Assembly (NCBI GenBank): GCA_034401795.1
Contig: CM067367.1
Location: forward strand, 49,975,363-50,039,362
Direction: 5' to 3'
Length of the DNA: 64,000 nucleotides
From: Chaetoderma sp. LZ-2023a
Lineage: Eukaryota; Mollusca; Caudofoveata; Chaetodermatida; Chaetodermatidae
Part shown: in pieces, positions 60,901 to 63,790 of the stretch
How the letters are laid out: each line of letters opens with the position of its first letter
Numbering within the stretch: position 1 is the stretch's first letter
Program-made: the position numbers and the translations under genes
Notes under the pieces: model-generated
What the model saw: only the letters and a program-made list of their open reading frames with translations
Told to the model about the DNA's origin: nothing
The model's database searches: none

Positions 60901-61666
60901 TGGTGGTACCTTCAGATGGGTGGGTCATTGTGATAAGTGGTTCTTAAGGATGGGTGGTTCATTAAGATAGGACAGGTGGTTTTTTACGATGGGTGGATCT
61001 TTGACTGATTCTTAAGGAGGGTGGTTCTTTAAGACAGGTTGTTCTTTGTGATGTATGAATATTACGATATTTGGGTCTTTAAGATGGGTGGTTCTTTAAG
61101 ATGGTGGTTATTTAAGATGAGGGAATCTTGAGGTGGTGGTTCTTTAAGATGGGTGGTCATTTGTGTTGCGAGGTTCTTGAGGATGGGTGGTTCGCTAAGA
61201 TTGGCAGTTCTTTAAGATGGATGGTTCTTTAAGATGAGTGCTTCTTTAAGATGAGTGCTTATTTAAGATGGGTGCTCTTTAACACAGGTGGCTCATTAAG
61301 GTAGGTGCTTCTTTAAGGTGTGTGGTTCTACCACACATCTTAATCAAATGACATCTTGTGGATGCAAGAGCCATTTACTATGTTAGATAAATGGGTTGCA
61401 CACCTCAGGGACCACGGGTCTTTGGTAAGCACTCATTGGTGGCCCATACAGTGTCTGTTATTAGTCTGAACACTGAGGGACACACCTTGTAGTTATCAAA
61501 GCTGAACACTGAAGTAGAAAAACTAACCCGTTTCTCCTGCTACTTCTGTTTCTGGAGTAATTGTAGCATTAGGGCTTGTTGCGGCTGGAGGGGAACTGCA
61601 CTCAGGAACCCTTACTGCCTGATCTGGTAATGTTTCTGTTGTCAAACTATAGCCTGATGCGTTCAT
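18810..61666 (-). CDS. Split gene: bromodomain, RanBP2/NZF zinc fingers and RING (10 coding exons, 753 aa)
   Basis: Coding exons in transcript order are 61666-61528, 54648-54569, 47194-47099, 39759-39658, 36638-36510, 32656-32576, 31671-31542, 25001-24249, 22176-21664 and 19048-18810. Each internal boundary has an AG acceptor and a GT donor. Phases run 0-1, 1-0, 0-0, 0-0, 0-0, 0-0, 0-1, 1-1, 1-1, 1-stop, and the sum is 2262 nt, exactly 754 codons. Domains are a bromodomain (residues about 82-195; WPF at 109-111, anchoring Asn at 168), an NZF pair (429-488), a second NZF pair (603-662) and a RING (707-739). The bromodomain resembles the second bromodomain of BET proteins, but no second bromodomain or ET domain was found. 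From the families I infer a nuclear E3 ubiquitin ligase that reads acetyl-lysine and binds ubiquitin. Joining of the exons is inferred from phase and order; no transcript was available. The Met at the first base of the first coding exon is the likely start, with a non-coding exon upstream. Confidence 0.8.
19075..19850. repeat. Diverged tandem repeat with GGCCATAACTCTG motif
   Basis: About five units of roughly 150 bp. They share CAAGGGCCATAACTCTG (or its reverse complement), GGAACATAGCTGCCAAATTT and AGTTTTAATCCATCAATAAA. In intron 9. Confidence 0.65.
19855..20165. repeat. Repeat F, two diverged units
   Basis: AAATCTGTGAAAGAAT, CATCCCTGCATGC / CATCCCTGTGTGA and GATTCATTGAAATCGTGTGA / CTCCATTGAGATCCGATGGG recur about 170 bp apart. 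Resembles the units near 36.9-37.6 and 47.3-47.6 kb. Confidence 0.45.
20221..20262 (+). mobile_element. Possible remnant of a Penelope-like 3' end
   Basis: TTTCTACATCCCGGAGCGGT then AACTAAT matches the end of the Penelope fragment at 48208-48240 (TTTCTACATCCCAGAGAGGT, AACTAAT). Confidence 0.35.
20560..20612. repeat. Short foldback hairpin
   Basis: TTGACATTAATTTGACTGGA pairs with the following TCAAATTAATTTCAAAAT; a minimal copy of the GTTGAATATTTTGAAA hairpin. Confidence 0.75.
20790..21460. repeat. Half-site satellite array in intron 9
   Basis: About four units with TGACCTTTGAC, CATCATGCTGCTTCCTAAC, CCAAGTTTAGTTCCAATAGG, ATTAACCAATCCTGAAATAT and AACATTGAAAAA. One unit holds four perfect half sites (21218-21245). 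Confidence 0.75.
21218..21245 (+). promoter_or_regulatory. Cluster of four perfect nuclear-receptor half sites within a repeat
   Basis: AGGTCA (21218), then TGACCT at 21227, 21233 and 21240, giving an inverted repeat with a 3-bp spacer, a DR0 and a DR1. Shown only by sequence; binding is not implied. Confidence 0.5.
21664..22176 (-). CDS. Coding exon 9: SSSVDP repeats plus second NZF/RanBP2 zinc-finger pair
   Basis: A 513-nt phase 1-1 exon (CTATTTTTCAG acceptor, GTTAGT donor). It starts with about six repeats of T-SSSVDPG-type units, then a Ser-rich linker, then two C-x2-C-x10-C-x2-C fingers (Cys 603/606/617/620 and 645/648/659/662) with the intervening EPSVSAS and LESEQWTC segments also seen in exon 8. 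It ends PSKT in phase 1, exactly as exon 8 does. It is a tandem exon duplicate. Confidence 0.87.
22266..22568 (-). mobile_element. Family-A MITE, copy b (hairpin half deleted)
   Basis: Nearly the same as copy a from AATTCACCTTTCCA through AATTTGACTGGGC. It then jumps straight to ATTTGGGGATCGATCAATCC, losing the right hairpin arm. The right TIR is shortened to TGGAGATCCATT. Confidence 0.88.
22620..23042 (+). mobile_element. Family-A MITE, copy c (full length)
   Basis: A 423-bp element with perfect 14-bp ends AATGGACCTTTCCA / TGGAAAGGTCCATT, a GATC microsatellite (about 22694-22723), a central palindrome (about 22770-22855) and ATGACGTAATGATT near the right end. Best full-length reference for the family here. 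Confidence 0.92.
23090..23165. repeat. Foldback hairpin fragment
   Basis: GTTGAATATTTTGAAACTAA..GTTGACCGGGAGCTGT followed by CAGTTTCAAAATATTTAA. Confidence 0.6.
23303..23550 (+). repeat. Tandem array of the X 3' terminus (78-bp unit, about 3 copies)
   Basis: The unit ACTTGGTCATTCTGGCCAGG, TGAC, then GCCAAACAGACGGATGATGG recurs at 78, 78 and 77 bp. Because 78 is divisible by 3 it makes a spurious 68-aa frame. Confidence 0.9.
23590..23806 (+). mobile_element. Family-A MITE, copy f (internally deleted)
   Basis: AATCCAGTTTGAGCTATGCC at the left, TTGAATATTTTGAAACTAAT centre, then TATGATGTCATATGATTGAT and AAACTGGAGTCC at the right. Confidence 0.75.
23848..24055. mobile_element. Family-C palindromic element (diverged)
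   Basis: TTAACCATTTAGTCTT start, ACAATGACTGGTTCAGTTAG centre, TCTTCTCTTGTTCTG and ACCACTGCAGAAGCCATTTT right arm. Confidence 0.65.
24056..24151. repeat. (GTGC)n/(GT)n microsatellite
   Basis: About 15 GTGC units followed by GCAT-variant and GT units, 100 bp downstream of the exon 8 donor. Confidence 0.95.
24249..25001 (-). CDS. Coding exon 8: long linker plus first NZF/RanBP2 zinc-finger pair
   Basis: A 753-nt phase 1-1 exon (TTCTTTTCAG acceptor, GTTAAT donor). The first two thirds is a degenerate repeat with GPSV, HHGA and SVHHG-like units. The end carries two C-x2-C-x10-C-x2-C fingers (Cys 429/432/443/446 and 471/474/485/488). The second has the canonical RanBP2 spacing W-x-C-x2-C-x3-N-x6-C-x2-C. 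The first lacks the Trp and has Asp for Asn, but keeps a Thr-Phe dipeptide after its second Cys, as in ubiquitin-binding NZF fingers. The exon closely resembles exon 9. Confidence 0.85.
25163..25440. mobile_element. Family-C TTAA-type palindromic element
   Basis: TTAACCCTTTAACACTCATA at the start, GAATGACCGGCTCAATAACC centre, TCTTCTCTTGGTCTGCAAAT right arm and GGTTAAAGGGTTAACC end. Confidence 0.8.
25795..25960. repeat. Repeat G (second copy at 41865-42010)
   Basis: Shared order: ACTCCTATCAA, TTATCAAACGGGTA, ATTAAGCGGATCGGAT, ATCACCATCA and GAGTCCAGTATATTAGAT versus the matching segments at 41865-42010. Confidence 0.55.
25955..25982. repeat. (TAA)n microsatellite
   Basis: About nine TAA units directly before the X element. 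Confidence 0.9.
25981..27670 (+). mobile_element. 'X' element, copy 2 (large, with two hairpins)
   Basis: Starts ACAAGCGGCCCAATGGGCC, TGTATCGCTCACCTGG and ends GGCCATTCTGGCCAGGTGAG, CTAATAATAA. It carries hairpins at 26274-26353 and about 26576-26680, then the CAAGATGGCC-rich part and a GGACGGACGG-rich stretch. A close relative is at 56045-57608. Confidence 0.85.
26274..26353. repeat. 80-nt near-perfect hairpin
   Basis: Arms of about 39 bp, starting AATATTTTGAAAACAATTGG and containing ACTGAAAGTTGTTGGTGGCT, with a two-base loop; essentially no mismatches. Confidence 0.93.
27671..27740 (+). repeat. Short AATAATTACATTTATATAGCG repeat
   Basis: AATTACATTTATATAGCGC followed by GCTCTAAGTGCTTTATA, a motif pair seen in many marine invertebrate repeats. 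Only a fragment. Confidence 0.4.
27981..28290 (-). repeat. Repeat H, inverted copy
   Basis: Reverse complement of 8681-8975: AATATCAGTATTATATTGTA, AAATGTCAGCCAGCATCATG and GGAAATGTTTGCATGC. Confidence 0.8.
28567..28948 (-). mobile_element. Family-A MITE, copy g
   Basis: GTGGACCTTTCCA left end, central palindrome (28719-28812, GGCGGCAACAGG core) and GGCTAAAACTGGAAAGATTA right end. Confidence 0.82.
29090..30190 (+). repeat. Diverged tandem repeat, about 155-bp unit, split by other sequence
   Basis: Units at 29090-29280, 29870-30010 and 30030-30190 share TTTTCAAGGGTGATAACTC, ACTTGACCTCCATCTTAATA and ATTCAGAATTTGGTTCAAAT. Confidence 0.7.
29488..29576. repeat. Foldback hairpin, stand-alone
   Basis: GTTGAATATTTTGAAACTAA to its inverse TTAATTTCAAAATATTCAAC with a TGCTGCCCATGGCAACA core; no family-A ends around it. 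Confidence 0.88.
30322..30604 (+). mobile_element. Family-A MITE, copy h (right-truncated)
   Basis: ATGGACTTTTCCAGTTTTAG start, GGGATCGATCGATCTCTGAA, reduced hairpin, then ACCGTGTCAGACTATTAAGA, after which half-site repeats begin. Confidence 0.75.
30605..31240 (-). repeat. Half-site satellite array, reverse orientation
   Basis: Three to four units of about 150 bp with AAGGTCACTGTGAGC, GGTCACCATGTCAAAGGTCA, AATGTAAAGTTATTGCATTT and TTTAATCTTAATGGAACACA. Confidence 0.65.
31249..31393. repeat. Foldback of about 145 bp
   Basis: ATATTATTATCC..GAAGATCAAGAGGATATAGG pairs with CCTATATCCTCTCGATCTTC..GGATAATAATAT; arms about 45 nt, loop about 55 nt. Confidence 0.85.
31542..31671 (-). CDS. Coding exon 7: linker
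   Basis: A 130-nt exon (TTTATCCAG acceptor, GTATGT donor), phase 0 to 1, encoding [19 protein letters not shown] and continuing to [12 protein letters not shown]. It is basic and Pro-rich with no recognisable fold. It shifts the frame from the phase-0 bromodomain exons to the phase-1 zinc-finger exons, which supports it independently. Confidence 0.65.
32312..32477. mobile_element. 166-bp TTAA-flanked MITE, copy 2
   Basis: TTAA at 32308-32311 and 32478-32481. The ends CCGTTACCACACTGAGGTC and CCAGAGTGGCAAGAG are imperfect inverted repeats. The inside matches copy 1 at 13677 (TTTTACTGCATCAATAGTAA, CATTAGTTCATCTTCTAATT). Confidence 0.72.
32576..32656 (-). CDS. Coding exon 6: bromodomain helix C end
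   Basis: An 81-nt phase 0-0 exon (AAATTTCAG acceptor, GTTAGT donor) encoding [15 protein letters not shown], then [12 protein letters not shown]. The first part aligns with the DVFEMRFAKMPDEP terminal helix of BET bromodomains, which completes the fold begun in exons 3-5. It lies inside a short open frame that is otherwise intronic. Confidence 0.8.
32750..32835. repeat. Family-C half copy
   Basis: TTTGCAGGCCAAGAGAATGC and ACAACTGGAATGGCTGGTTC. Confidence 0.5.
33100..35180. other. Stretch (intron 5) without recognisable feature
   Basis: Between coding exons 5 and 6. I found no domain, hairpin or tandem array. Around 33735-33890 there is weak similarity to 28440-28570 (CGCTACTCGAGTTATGACCT, CATTTTATGTCAA). 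Confidence 0.5.
35311..35556 (-). mobile_element. Family-A MITE, copy i (partial)
   Basis: GTTAAATATTTTGAAACTAA palindrome, TTAGTTTCAAAATATTCAAC, ATCGATCCCAACACGGG and GCGGAGCATAGCTAAAACTG. Confidence 0.8.
35631..36022 (+). repeat. 21-bp minisatellite, about 18 copies
   Basis: Unit TTTCTAACTATGCTCTGCCT+A with variants TGTCC, CGTGCC, CCGTTG and CTCCG. It resembles the CCATTTCTAGCTATGCCCCG segment of family-A elements, so probably arose from one. Being a multiple of 3 it makes long spurious frames on both strands. Confidence 0.95.
36025..36165 (+). mobile_element. Family-A-related fragment
   Basis: CTAACCACTTCCCACTATGT, TGGAATCGATTCATACACTT, GCTGTTGAATATTTATAAAC and TTTGACTGGAAGCTGTT. Confidence 0.55.
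36510..36638 (-). CDS. Coding exon 5: bromodomain helices A-B and anchoring Asn
   Basis: A 129-nt phase 0-0 exon (TTACAG acceptor, GTTTGT donor) encoding 43 residues, [14 protein letters not shown] to GRAKKLE. It contains [16 protein letters not shown], the helix B/BC-loop signature with the acetyl-lysine-anchoring Asn (residue 168). The residue after NPPD is Ser, where human BRD4 BD2 has His and BD1 has Asp. Confidence 0.92.
36830..37655 (-). repeat. Repeat F, about 180-bp tandem units in intron 4
   Basis: About four to five units with AATTCTTGAAAAGGTGACAA, AAAATATGGAAA, TTATGATGG, ATCTGTAAAGT and GATAAGC..TGATGAA motifs. Related to 47270-47640. Confidence 0.65.
37661..38848. mobile_element. 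Non-autonomous hAT-like element with 8-bp target duplication
   Basis: Terminal inverted repeats TAGAGCTGGGCGGT / ACCGCCCAGCTCTA (14 of 14). Flanking octamers GTCGAAAT and GTCAAAAT (7 of 8). Inside are further inverted ATCGCGGTATT-type motifs and a GAGTT microsatellite; no transposase frame. Confidence 0.85.
38563..38589. repeat. (GAGTT)n microsatellite
   Basis: Five GAGTT units inside the hAT-like element. Confidence 0.9.
39356..39642 (+). mobile_element. Family-A MITE, copy j, next to exon 4
   Basis: GGCCTCTCCAGTTTTAGATA left end, reduced hairpin, ATTACGTCATATGATAGATG and AAACTTGGAAAGATCTATT right end, about 15 bp from the exon 4 splice donor. Confidence 0.8.
39658..39759 (-). CDS. Coding exon 4: bromodomain WPF shelf and ZA loop
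   Basis: A 102-nt phase 0-0 exon (TTTGCAG acceptor, GTTAGT donor) encoding 34 residues. They include [11 protein letters not shown], then [18 protein letters not shown]. This is the WPF shelf (residues 109-111), the ZA loop and the YDIIK-PMD-T signature of BET bromodomains, closest to the second one. A family-A MITE ends about 15 bp beyond the donor. Confidence 0.92.
40045..40220. mobile_element. Family-C palindromic element
   Basis: CAGACCAAGAGAAGACTATT, CATGACTGGCTCGATAACCG, AACCAGTCATTCTAGTGG, TCTTAGTCTGCAAATGGACA. Confidence 0.75.
40230..41045. repeat. Half-site satellite units around a family-C element
   Basis: TGACCTTTGGTCTTGTGACC, GACCTTGCGACCTCACTATC, CCAAGTTTAGTTCTAACAAG and similar; interrupted by a family-C palindrome at 40690-40915. 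Confidence 0.65.
41150..42125. other. Intronic stretch with little structure
   Basis: Holds repeat G (41865-42010) and otherwise nothing I can assign. Confidence 0.45.
42130..42379 (-). repeat. Direct repeat (pseudo-LTR), 3' copy
   Basis: Nearly base-for-base match to 45537-45792; visible differences are (TTA)n length and one G/A near the end. Confidence 0.9.
42398..42907 (-). pseudogene. GIY-YIG endonuclease-like domain of a Penelope-like element
   Basis: The open frame has [28 protein letters not shown], then [20 protein letters not shown]. The pattern IY-x10-QYVGET followed by a basic residue is the GIY-YIG core as found at the C terminus of Penelope-like proteins, with the Cys-rich stretch before it. 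The downstream part of the nuclease domain runs into the direct repeat and has lost its usual ending. Confidence 0.65.
43190..43600. other. GC-rich GCATGCGCATGCG segment
   Basis: Repeated GCGCATGCG and GGGATCCCG-like palindromic words, far more GC-rich than the surroundings. All six frames are partly open only because of composition. Confidence 0.5.
43709..43740 (+). repeat. Poly-G tract
   Basis: Nineteen G, TTTT, nine G. Confidence 0.97.
44390..45447 (-). pseudogene. Unassigned retroelement frames inside the direct-repeat element
   Basis: Three frames (45447-45163, 45147-44929, 44752-44390). The first has [20 protein letters not shown] then HINESQDH, which looks like a degenerate C2H2 finger. 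The second has [20 protein letters not shown]. The third is Gln/Ala-rich. I do not recognise the protein; position suggests an N-terminal part of the element's ORF. Confidence 0.4.
45537..45792 (-). repeat. Direct repeat (pseudo-LTR), 5' copy
   Basis: Second copy. Just before it (45477-45536) is a related partial unit, AACCTTGAAAGACTAGAG then GGCGAGGACTTAGGG, suggesting an internal tandem duplication. Confidence 0.9.
45887..45949. repeat. (AT)n microsatellite
   Basis: About 31 AT units. Confidence 0.98.
46008..46310. mobile_element. Family-C palindromic element
   Basis: TTAACCATTTATGGC start, CCACTAGAATGACTGGCTCA, GTGCCAGTCATTCTAGTGG, ACTCTTCTCTCGGCCTG; an extra arm fragment follows. Confidence 0.7.
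46660..46748. repeat. Foldback hairpin, stand-alone
   Basis: TGAATATTTTGAAAGCAATT, TGACTGAAAGCTGTTGGTGG and an inverse with almost no mismatches; no family-A ends. Confidence 0.9.
46978..47032. repeat. Short foldback next to exon 3
   Basis: GAAAACTAATTTGACTGA and CAGTTAAATTAGTTTCAAAA, about 70 bp from the exon 3 donor. Confidence 0.65.
47099..47194 (-). CDS. Coding exon 3: bromodomain helix Z
   Basis: A 96-nt phase 0-0 exon (TTTCAG acceptor, GTATGT donor) with 32 codons, [18 protein letters not shown] through ELCSKKHE. The LNKEL..AF...NELCSKKHE segment matches the first helix of a BET second bromodomain, where SKKH directly precedes the AYAWPF shelf. That shelf opens the next exon. Confidence 0.85.
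47205..47640 (-). repeat. Repeat F-related segment upstream of exon 3
   Basis: Matches the intron just upstream of exon 5 (36660-37100): GATGGACTG, TCGAGCCCTTTAG, AAGGATTTCTTAAAATAGTA, TCTTCTAATTCTTGAAAAG and GACAAATCACACACAAAT. Confidence 0.7.
47650..48240 (+). pseudogene. Penelope-like element 3' fragment with GIY-YIG domain
   Basis: Two frames (47663-48007 and 47862-48134) join near 47950. They give [29 protein letters not shown], then [40 protein letters not shown], and the tail [20 protein letters not shown]-x9-TYIGET with the following Arg is the GIY-YIG core; the KEAI..I....PTMNRDEGY ending is typical of Penelope proteins. 5'-truncated and frameshifted. Confidence 0.85.
48355..48590. 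mobile_element. Family-C TTAA-type palindromic element
   Basis: GTAACCCTTTAACCTTCG start, ATTGGAATGACTGGCTCGGT, inverse GAGCCAGTCATTCCAAT, GATATGAGTGTTAAAGGGTT end. Confidence 0.8.
48600..48900 (+). mobile_element. Family-A MITE remnant
   Basis: TTAAGCTCCTCCGACATGTA, TAGCCAGCAACAGGCCCCC, TTAGTTTCAAAATATTCCAC, ATTATGACATCAGATTGCG. Confidence 0.5.
48905..49670. other. Intronic stretch, nothing recognised
   Basis: Only generic AT-rich sequence; no domain, hairpin or tandem order seen. Confidence 0.45.
50100..52070 (+). mobile_element. 'X' element, copy 3, internal ~640-bp unit repeated three times
   Basis: Starts ACAAGGGGCATGTGTCGCTC, ACATGG and ends CACTTGGCCTTTCAGGCCAG, GTGAGCTAAAAA. Inside, AAAACCAATTTCGGCCTCAA, AATATGGCCGCC, CAAGATGGCCGCC, TTGAACAAACTTG and ATGCTTCCTGCCAAATATA recur at roughly 640-bp steps (about 50150, 50830, 51470). 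Confidence 0.8.
52085..53149 (+). repeat. X-type 165-bp units and 3' ends
   Basis: Two further X termini (GGCCAGGTGAGCTAAAAAC to 52277; GGCCAGGTGAGCTAATAAT to 53149) with ATTTGGTTGAAATC and TTTTCATAAAATCT units between. A small element is inserted at 52465. Confidence 0.7.
52465..52638. mobile_element. 174-bp insertion with inverted repeats and 12-bp target duplication
   Basis: GGGTTTTTAAAT occurs at 52453-52464 and 52639-52650, and the flanks join to a normal X unit. Inside, AGATTAGAGGCGGTACC..TTGTAGA is inverted at TCTACAA..GGTACCACCTCTAATCT (23 of 25). Class unknown. Confidence 0.75.
53169..53517 (-). mobile_element. Family-A MITE, copy k
   Basis: AATTCACCTTTCCAGTGTTC start, CTGACGTCATATGACATCAT, hairpin partly deleted, AAACCGGAAAGGTTCATT end. 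Confidence 0.82.
54113..54509 (-). mobile_element. Family-A MITE, copy l, next to exon 2
   Basis: AATTCACCTTTCCA start, compact palindrome 54304-54371 (TTGAATATTTTGGAACTAAT and inverse), GGGCGGGGCATAGCTAAAAA and TGGAAATGTCCATT end; 60 bp from exon 2. Confidence 0.85.
54569..54648 (-). CDS. Coding exon 2
   Basis: An 80-nt exon between acceptor GTGTACAG and donor GTAATT, entering in phase 1 and leaving in phase 0. It encodes [14 protein letters not shown] followed by a Ser/Thr-rich stretch ending ARILE. It has no domain. Support is the splice sites plus the fact that it is the phase 1-to-0 adapter needed between exon 1 and the bromodomain exons. A family-A MITE ends about 60 bp from its donor. 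Confidence 0.6.
54815..56040. repeat. Half-site satellite array
   Basis: About eight units: TGACCTTTGACCTAGTGACC, ATGTGTCCAAGTTTAGTTCT, AATTCTGAAATATAAATG, GATTTGCTAAACGCAA, AACATTGAAAAAGCAGAGGT. The next X copy is inserted at its end and similar units resume at 57.6 kb. Confidence 0.78.
56045..57608 (+). mobile_element. 'X' element, copy 4 (close relative of copy 2)
   Basis: Same order as copy 2: ACAAGCGGCCCAATGGGCC, TGGTTTCTTAACTGTCTCAC, hairpin (about 56236-56316), GCAGGTAGGTGGTCTTTATA, second hairpin region (about 56533-56640), CAAGATGGCCAC part, end GGCCAGGTGAGATAAAAA. About 130 bp shorter. Confidence 0.87.
57640..59305. repeat. Half-site satellite array, about 170-bp units
   Basis: About ten units. 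The GAAAAAACCAAGGTTTTTACC-like join recurs at about 57777, 57962, 58134, 58309 and 58472. Shared words are TGACCTTTTGACC, CATTGTGTGATGC, GTGTCCAAGTTTGGGTCCA, GATTAACCAAACATGAGATA. Confidence 0.8.
59523..59765. mobile_element. Family-C TTAA-type palindromic element
   Basis: TTAATCCTTTAACACTCATA start and GTGTTAAAGGGTTAA end. Centre ACTGGCTCGATAACCGAGCC is a clean palindrome with CCACTGGAAT / ATTCCAGTGG around it. Confidence 0.85.
60634..61333 (+). repeat. 18-bp minisatellite, about 38 copies
   Basis: Unit TTCTTTAAGATGGGTGGT with many point changes and length variants (TTTAAGACTGGTGG, TCATTAAGATAGG), in intron 1, about 200 bp from exon 1. Confidence 0.95.
61528..61666 (-). CDS. Coding exon 1 (probable initiator exon)
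   Basis: The exon follows a TTTTCAG acceptor and ends at G|GTTAGT. It encodes 46 residues beginning [11 protein letters not shown], rich in Ser, Thr, Pro and Glu, with no recognisable domain. It starts exactly with ATG after the acceptor, so it is probably the first coding exon spliced to a 5' non-coding exon. If ATG is not the start, an upstream phase-0 coding exon would be needed and I saw none. It ends in phase 1, matching the next exon. Confidence 0.65.
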
Positions 61667-61889
61667 CTGAAAACCACAAACACGAAAAATATAGCAATTT
61701 AAGGAAAATACAAATATTCTGAATGAAACATAGAAATCTCTACATTCCAAGCATGAAGACTTTGAGAGGAGACCTCTACACTTAGAGCGATTCTAACAGA
61801 AGCCAGATTTCCGTATTGAAGTAACAATGTGACATGCCCATGTGATATAACTGACTTCCAGACACATTCATTTATTGACAACCCTTCAG

Positions 61890-61970
61890 TTACCCTTTGA
61901 ACATAGCATTATTTTGTCATTGAGAGCGCGGCCATCTTGTCTCCTAATGCAGTGGTATCTGACGTCATTC
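61890..61970 (-). promoter_or_regulatory. Candidate promoter and 5' non-coding exon of the bromodomain-RING gene
   Basis: On the minus strand a perfect CRE octamer TGACGTCA (61960-61967) is followed by ACAAGATGGCCGCG (61927-61940), a YY1-like or TISU-like initiator. A possible donor AAAGG|GTAACT follows at 61894. The ATG in this motif opens only an eight-codon frame, so the exon would be non-coding and would splice to the ATG-starting exon at 61666. This is inferred from motifs and position only; the same AAGATGG motif also occurs in repeats here. Confidence 0.35.
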
Positions 61971-62113
61971 ATCTCAAATGAGCTGAATTTAGTAGCGACT
62001 GCGGCTCTTTGGTGACAACCTGTTAAGTTCACTCACGCCGTCCGTTATAGACTGGTTTGACTACAGTTCATAGCCAATTCTTAACCCATATTTGCTGCGA
62101 TATAAAAACTAAT

Positions 62114-62206
62114 CTGTTAAATATTTTGAAATTAAATGTACAAAATGTTGTTGCTGCTCAGGACAGCAACACTTTTCATCAAGCTTAGTCTCAAAATATT
62201 CAACAA
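62114..62206. repeat. Foldback hairpin, stand-alone
   Basis: CTGTTAAATATTTTGAAATT with inverse AGTCTCAAAATATTCAACAA and a GCTGCTCAGGACAGCAAC core. Confidence 0.75.
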
Positions 62207-62544
62207 TTTTCTTATTGGGATTTCAATGTAGGGCATAAGTGAAATTGATATGCAATCATATTACAGCCGTAAAGCATATTGGCCTAGATGGCATTAGAGC
62301 TACGACGCGAATATAATTGACTAATCTGCGTTTACATCTTAGCCAGAATGGCATCTCGGAAACTGGGTGAAATGCCATGCAATGGTGTTTCTTGTATACT
62401 TGGGGAATACATCGAAATTTCACATTCAACACCAAATATTCTTTTTGGATGACTAAGTATAGATATGAAAATTGCATCTCTTGCTTACATACGTCACATT
62501 CTATTATTTTAATATACGAAATTCTTGCTCCATTTAGAATTGCT

Positions 62545-62679
62545 TTAACAGCTTAACTGTATAGGTTTCAGGAAATTAATAGTCAGAGTATTCTGGCATC
62601 GATCAACCCCAACACGGCGAACTGTTGGTGGAGCTTAGCTAGTGATGGTCGGGTATAGCTAAGACTGGAAAGGTCCATT
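62545..62679 (-). mobile_element. Family-A MITE right-half fragment
   Basis: CAGCTTAACTGTATAGGTTT, ATCGATCAACCCCAACACGG, GTGGAGCTTAGCTAGTGATG and a perfect TGGAAAGGTCCATT end. Confidence 0.8.
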
Positions 62680-63103
62680 GAATCATCATACTACACGTAC
62701 GAGATAGTCAGAAAACAGGATGCAAAAGACTAGTGAGTTTCCAACCCCTTCCACACATATTCCTTCCTATAATTATGTTAATTTGTATAATAAATTTTAG
62801 ATGACATTTGAAATTAGGGAATTCACTAGATTTAAATAGAGGGAACATGAAATTCTTGATAAAGGAATTTGCGAAGATAGTTTCCCTGCAGAAAAGTCAA
62901 GTAAAGCATGTAACATAGCATGTCACCAGACTTGACGATAAACATACGTGGGAAAGCAGATTATTAAAAATGTTTCAACATTGAATTGAAATATTTTCAG
63001 GGTTCATATTTCCTGTCAAGAGAAATGAAAATTCAAGCAATTTTAACCCTCTGAACTCTGAATTCCCAGAAACGTAATTTTAAAACAAGCATACTCAGGT
63101 AAG

Positions 63104-63196
63104 CTGTTGAGTATTTTGAAACTAATTTAACAGGAACCTGTTGCTCCCATAGGCAGCAACAGCTTCCAGTCAAATTAGTTTCAAAATACTCAACAG
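63104..63196. repeat. Foldback hairpin, stand-alone
   Basis: CTGTTGAGTATTTTGAAACT and inverse AGTTTCAAAATACTCAACAG; the GAG/CTC variant is compensated on both arms. Confidence 0.88.
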
Positions 63197-63554
63197 AATA
63201 ATTATAAAATTGTTATGGGCTCTGGTGTTTTGACCTTTCGGGTTCAAAGGGTTACGGTATTTCTTAAATTATTTTCACGTACAGTACAGCTCAGAAATAA
63301 CCTTAAATGTTTCTAAAACAAAATGAAACATACTGTTGAATATTTGGAACATAATTGAACTGGAAAACATTGCTGCCTAAAAATTCATTCATGATGATGT
63401 TATTTAATATGATTGTATGAAAAATAAAAATTTTGCAAAAATAGATAGGATTTCAGCCTTCTTTTTATTACATTTATCATTTTAAGCACTTTGAAATCAA
63501 TCTGTTAAAACCAAAAACTTTTAAATGCCTTTAGAAACAAATTCTGAATTCAAA

Positions 63555-63790
63555 TACTTTAACCCTTGAATTCCTTAACAAAATTTTTAATTTTCTCATA
63601 GAAAATGTTTTCGCAGACCAAGAACACTATTTTTGAAAATTTACCAGTGGAATGACTGGCTCAGTTATCGTGCCAGTCATTCCACTTGTAAATTTTCAAA
63701 AAATGGCTTCTCTTTGTCAGCAAATGGACATTTCTTAAGACCACTGCAGAAGCCGTTTTTGGCTGACTTTAGTGTTACAGGGTTCAAGGA
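63555..63790. mobile_element. Family-C palindromic element
   Basis: TTTAACCCTTGAATTCC start, GTGGAATGACTGGCTCAGTT, inverse GTGCCAGTCATTCCAC, ACCACTGCAGAAGCCGTTTT and GTGTTACAGGGTTC end. Confidence 0.78.

Noticed and set aside
60634-61333. CRISPR-like array
   Set aside because: Units are contiguous without unique spacers, and the sequence is eukaryotic; it is a minisatellite.
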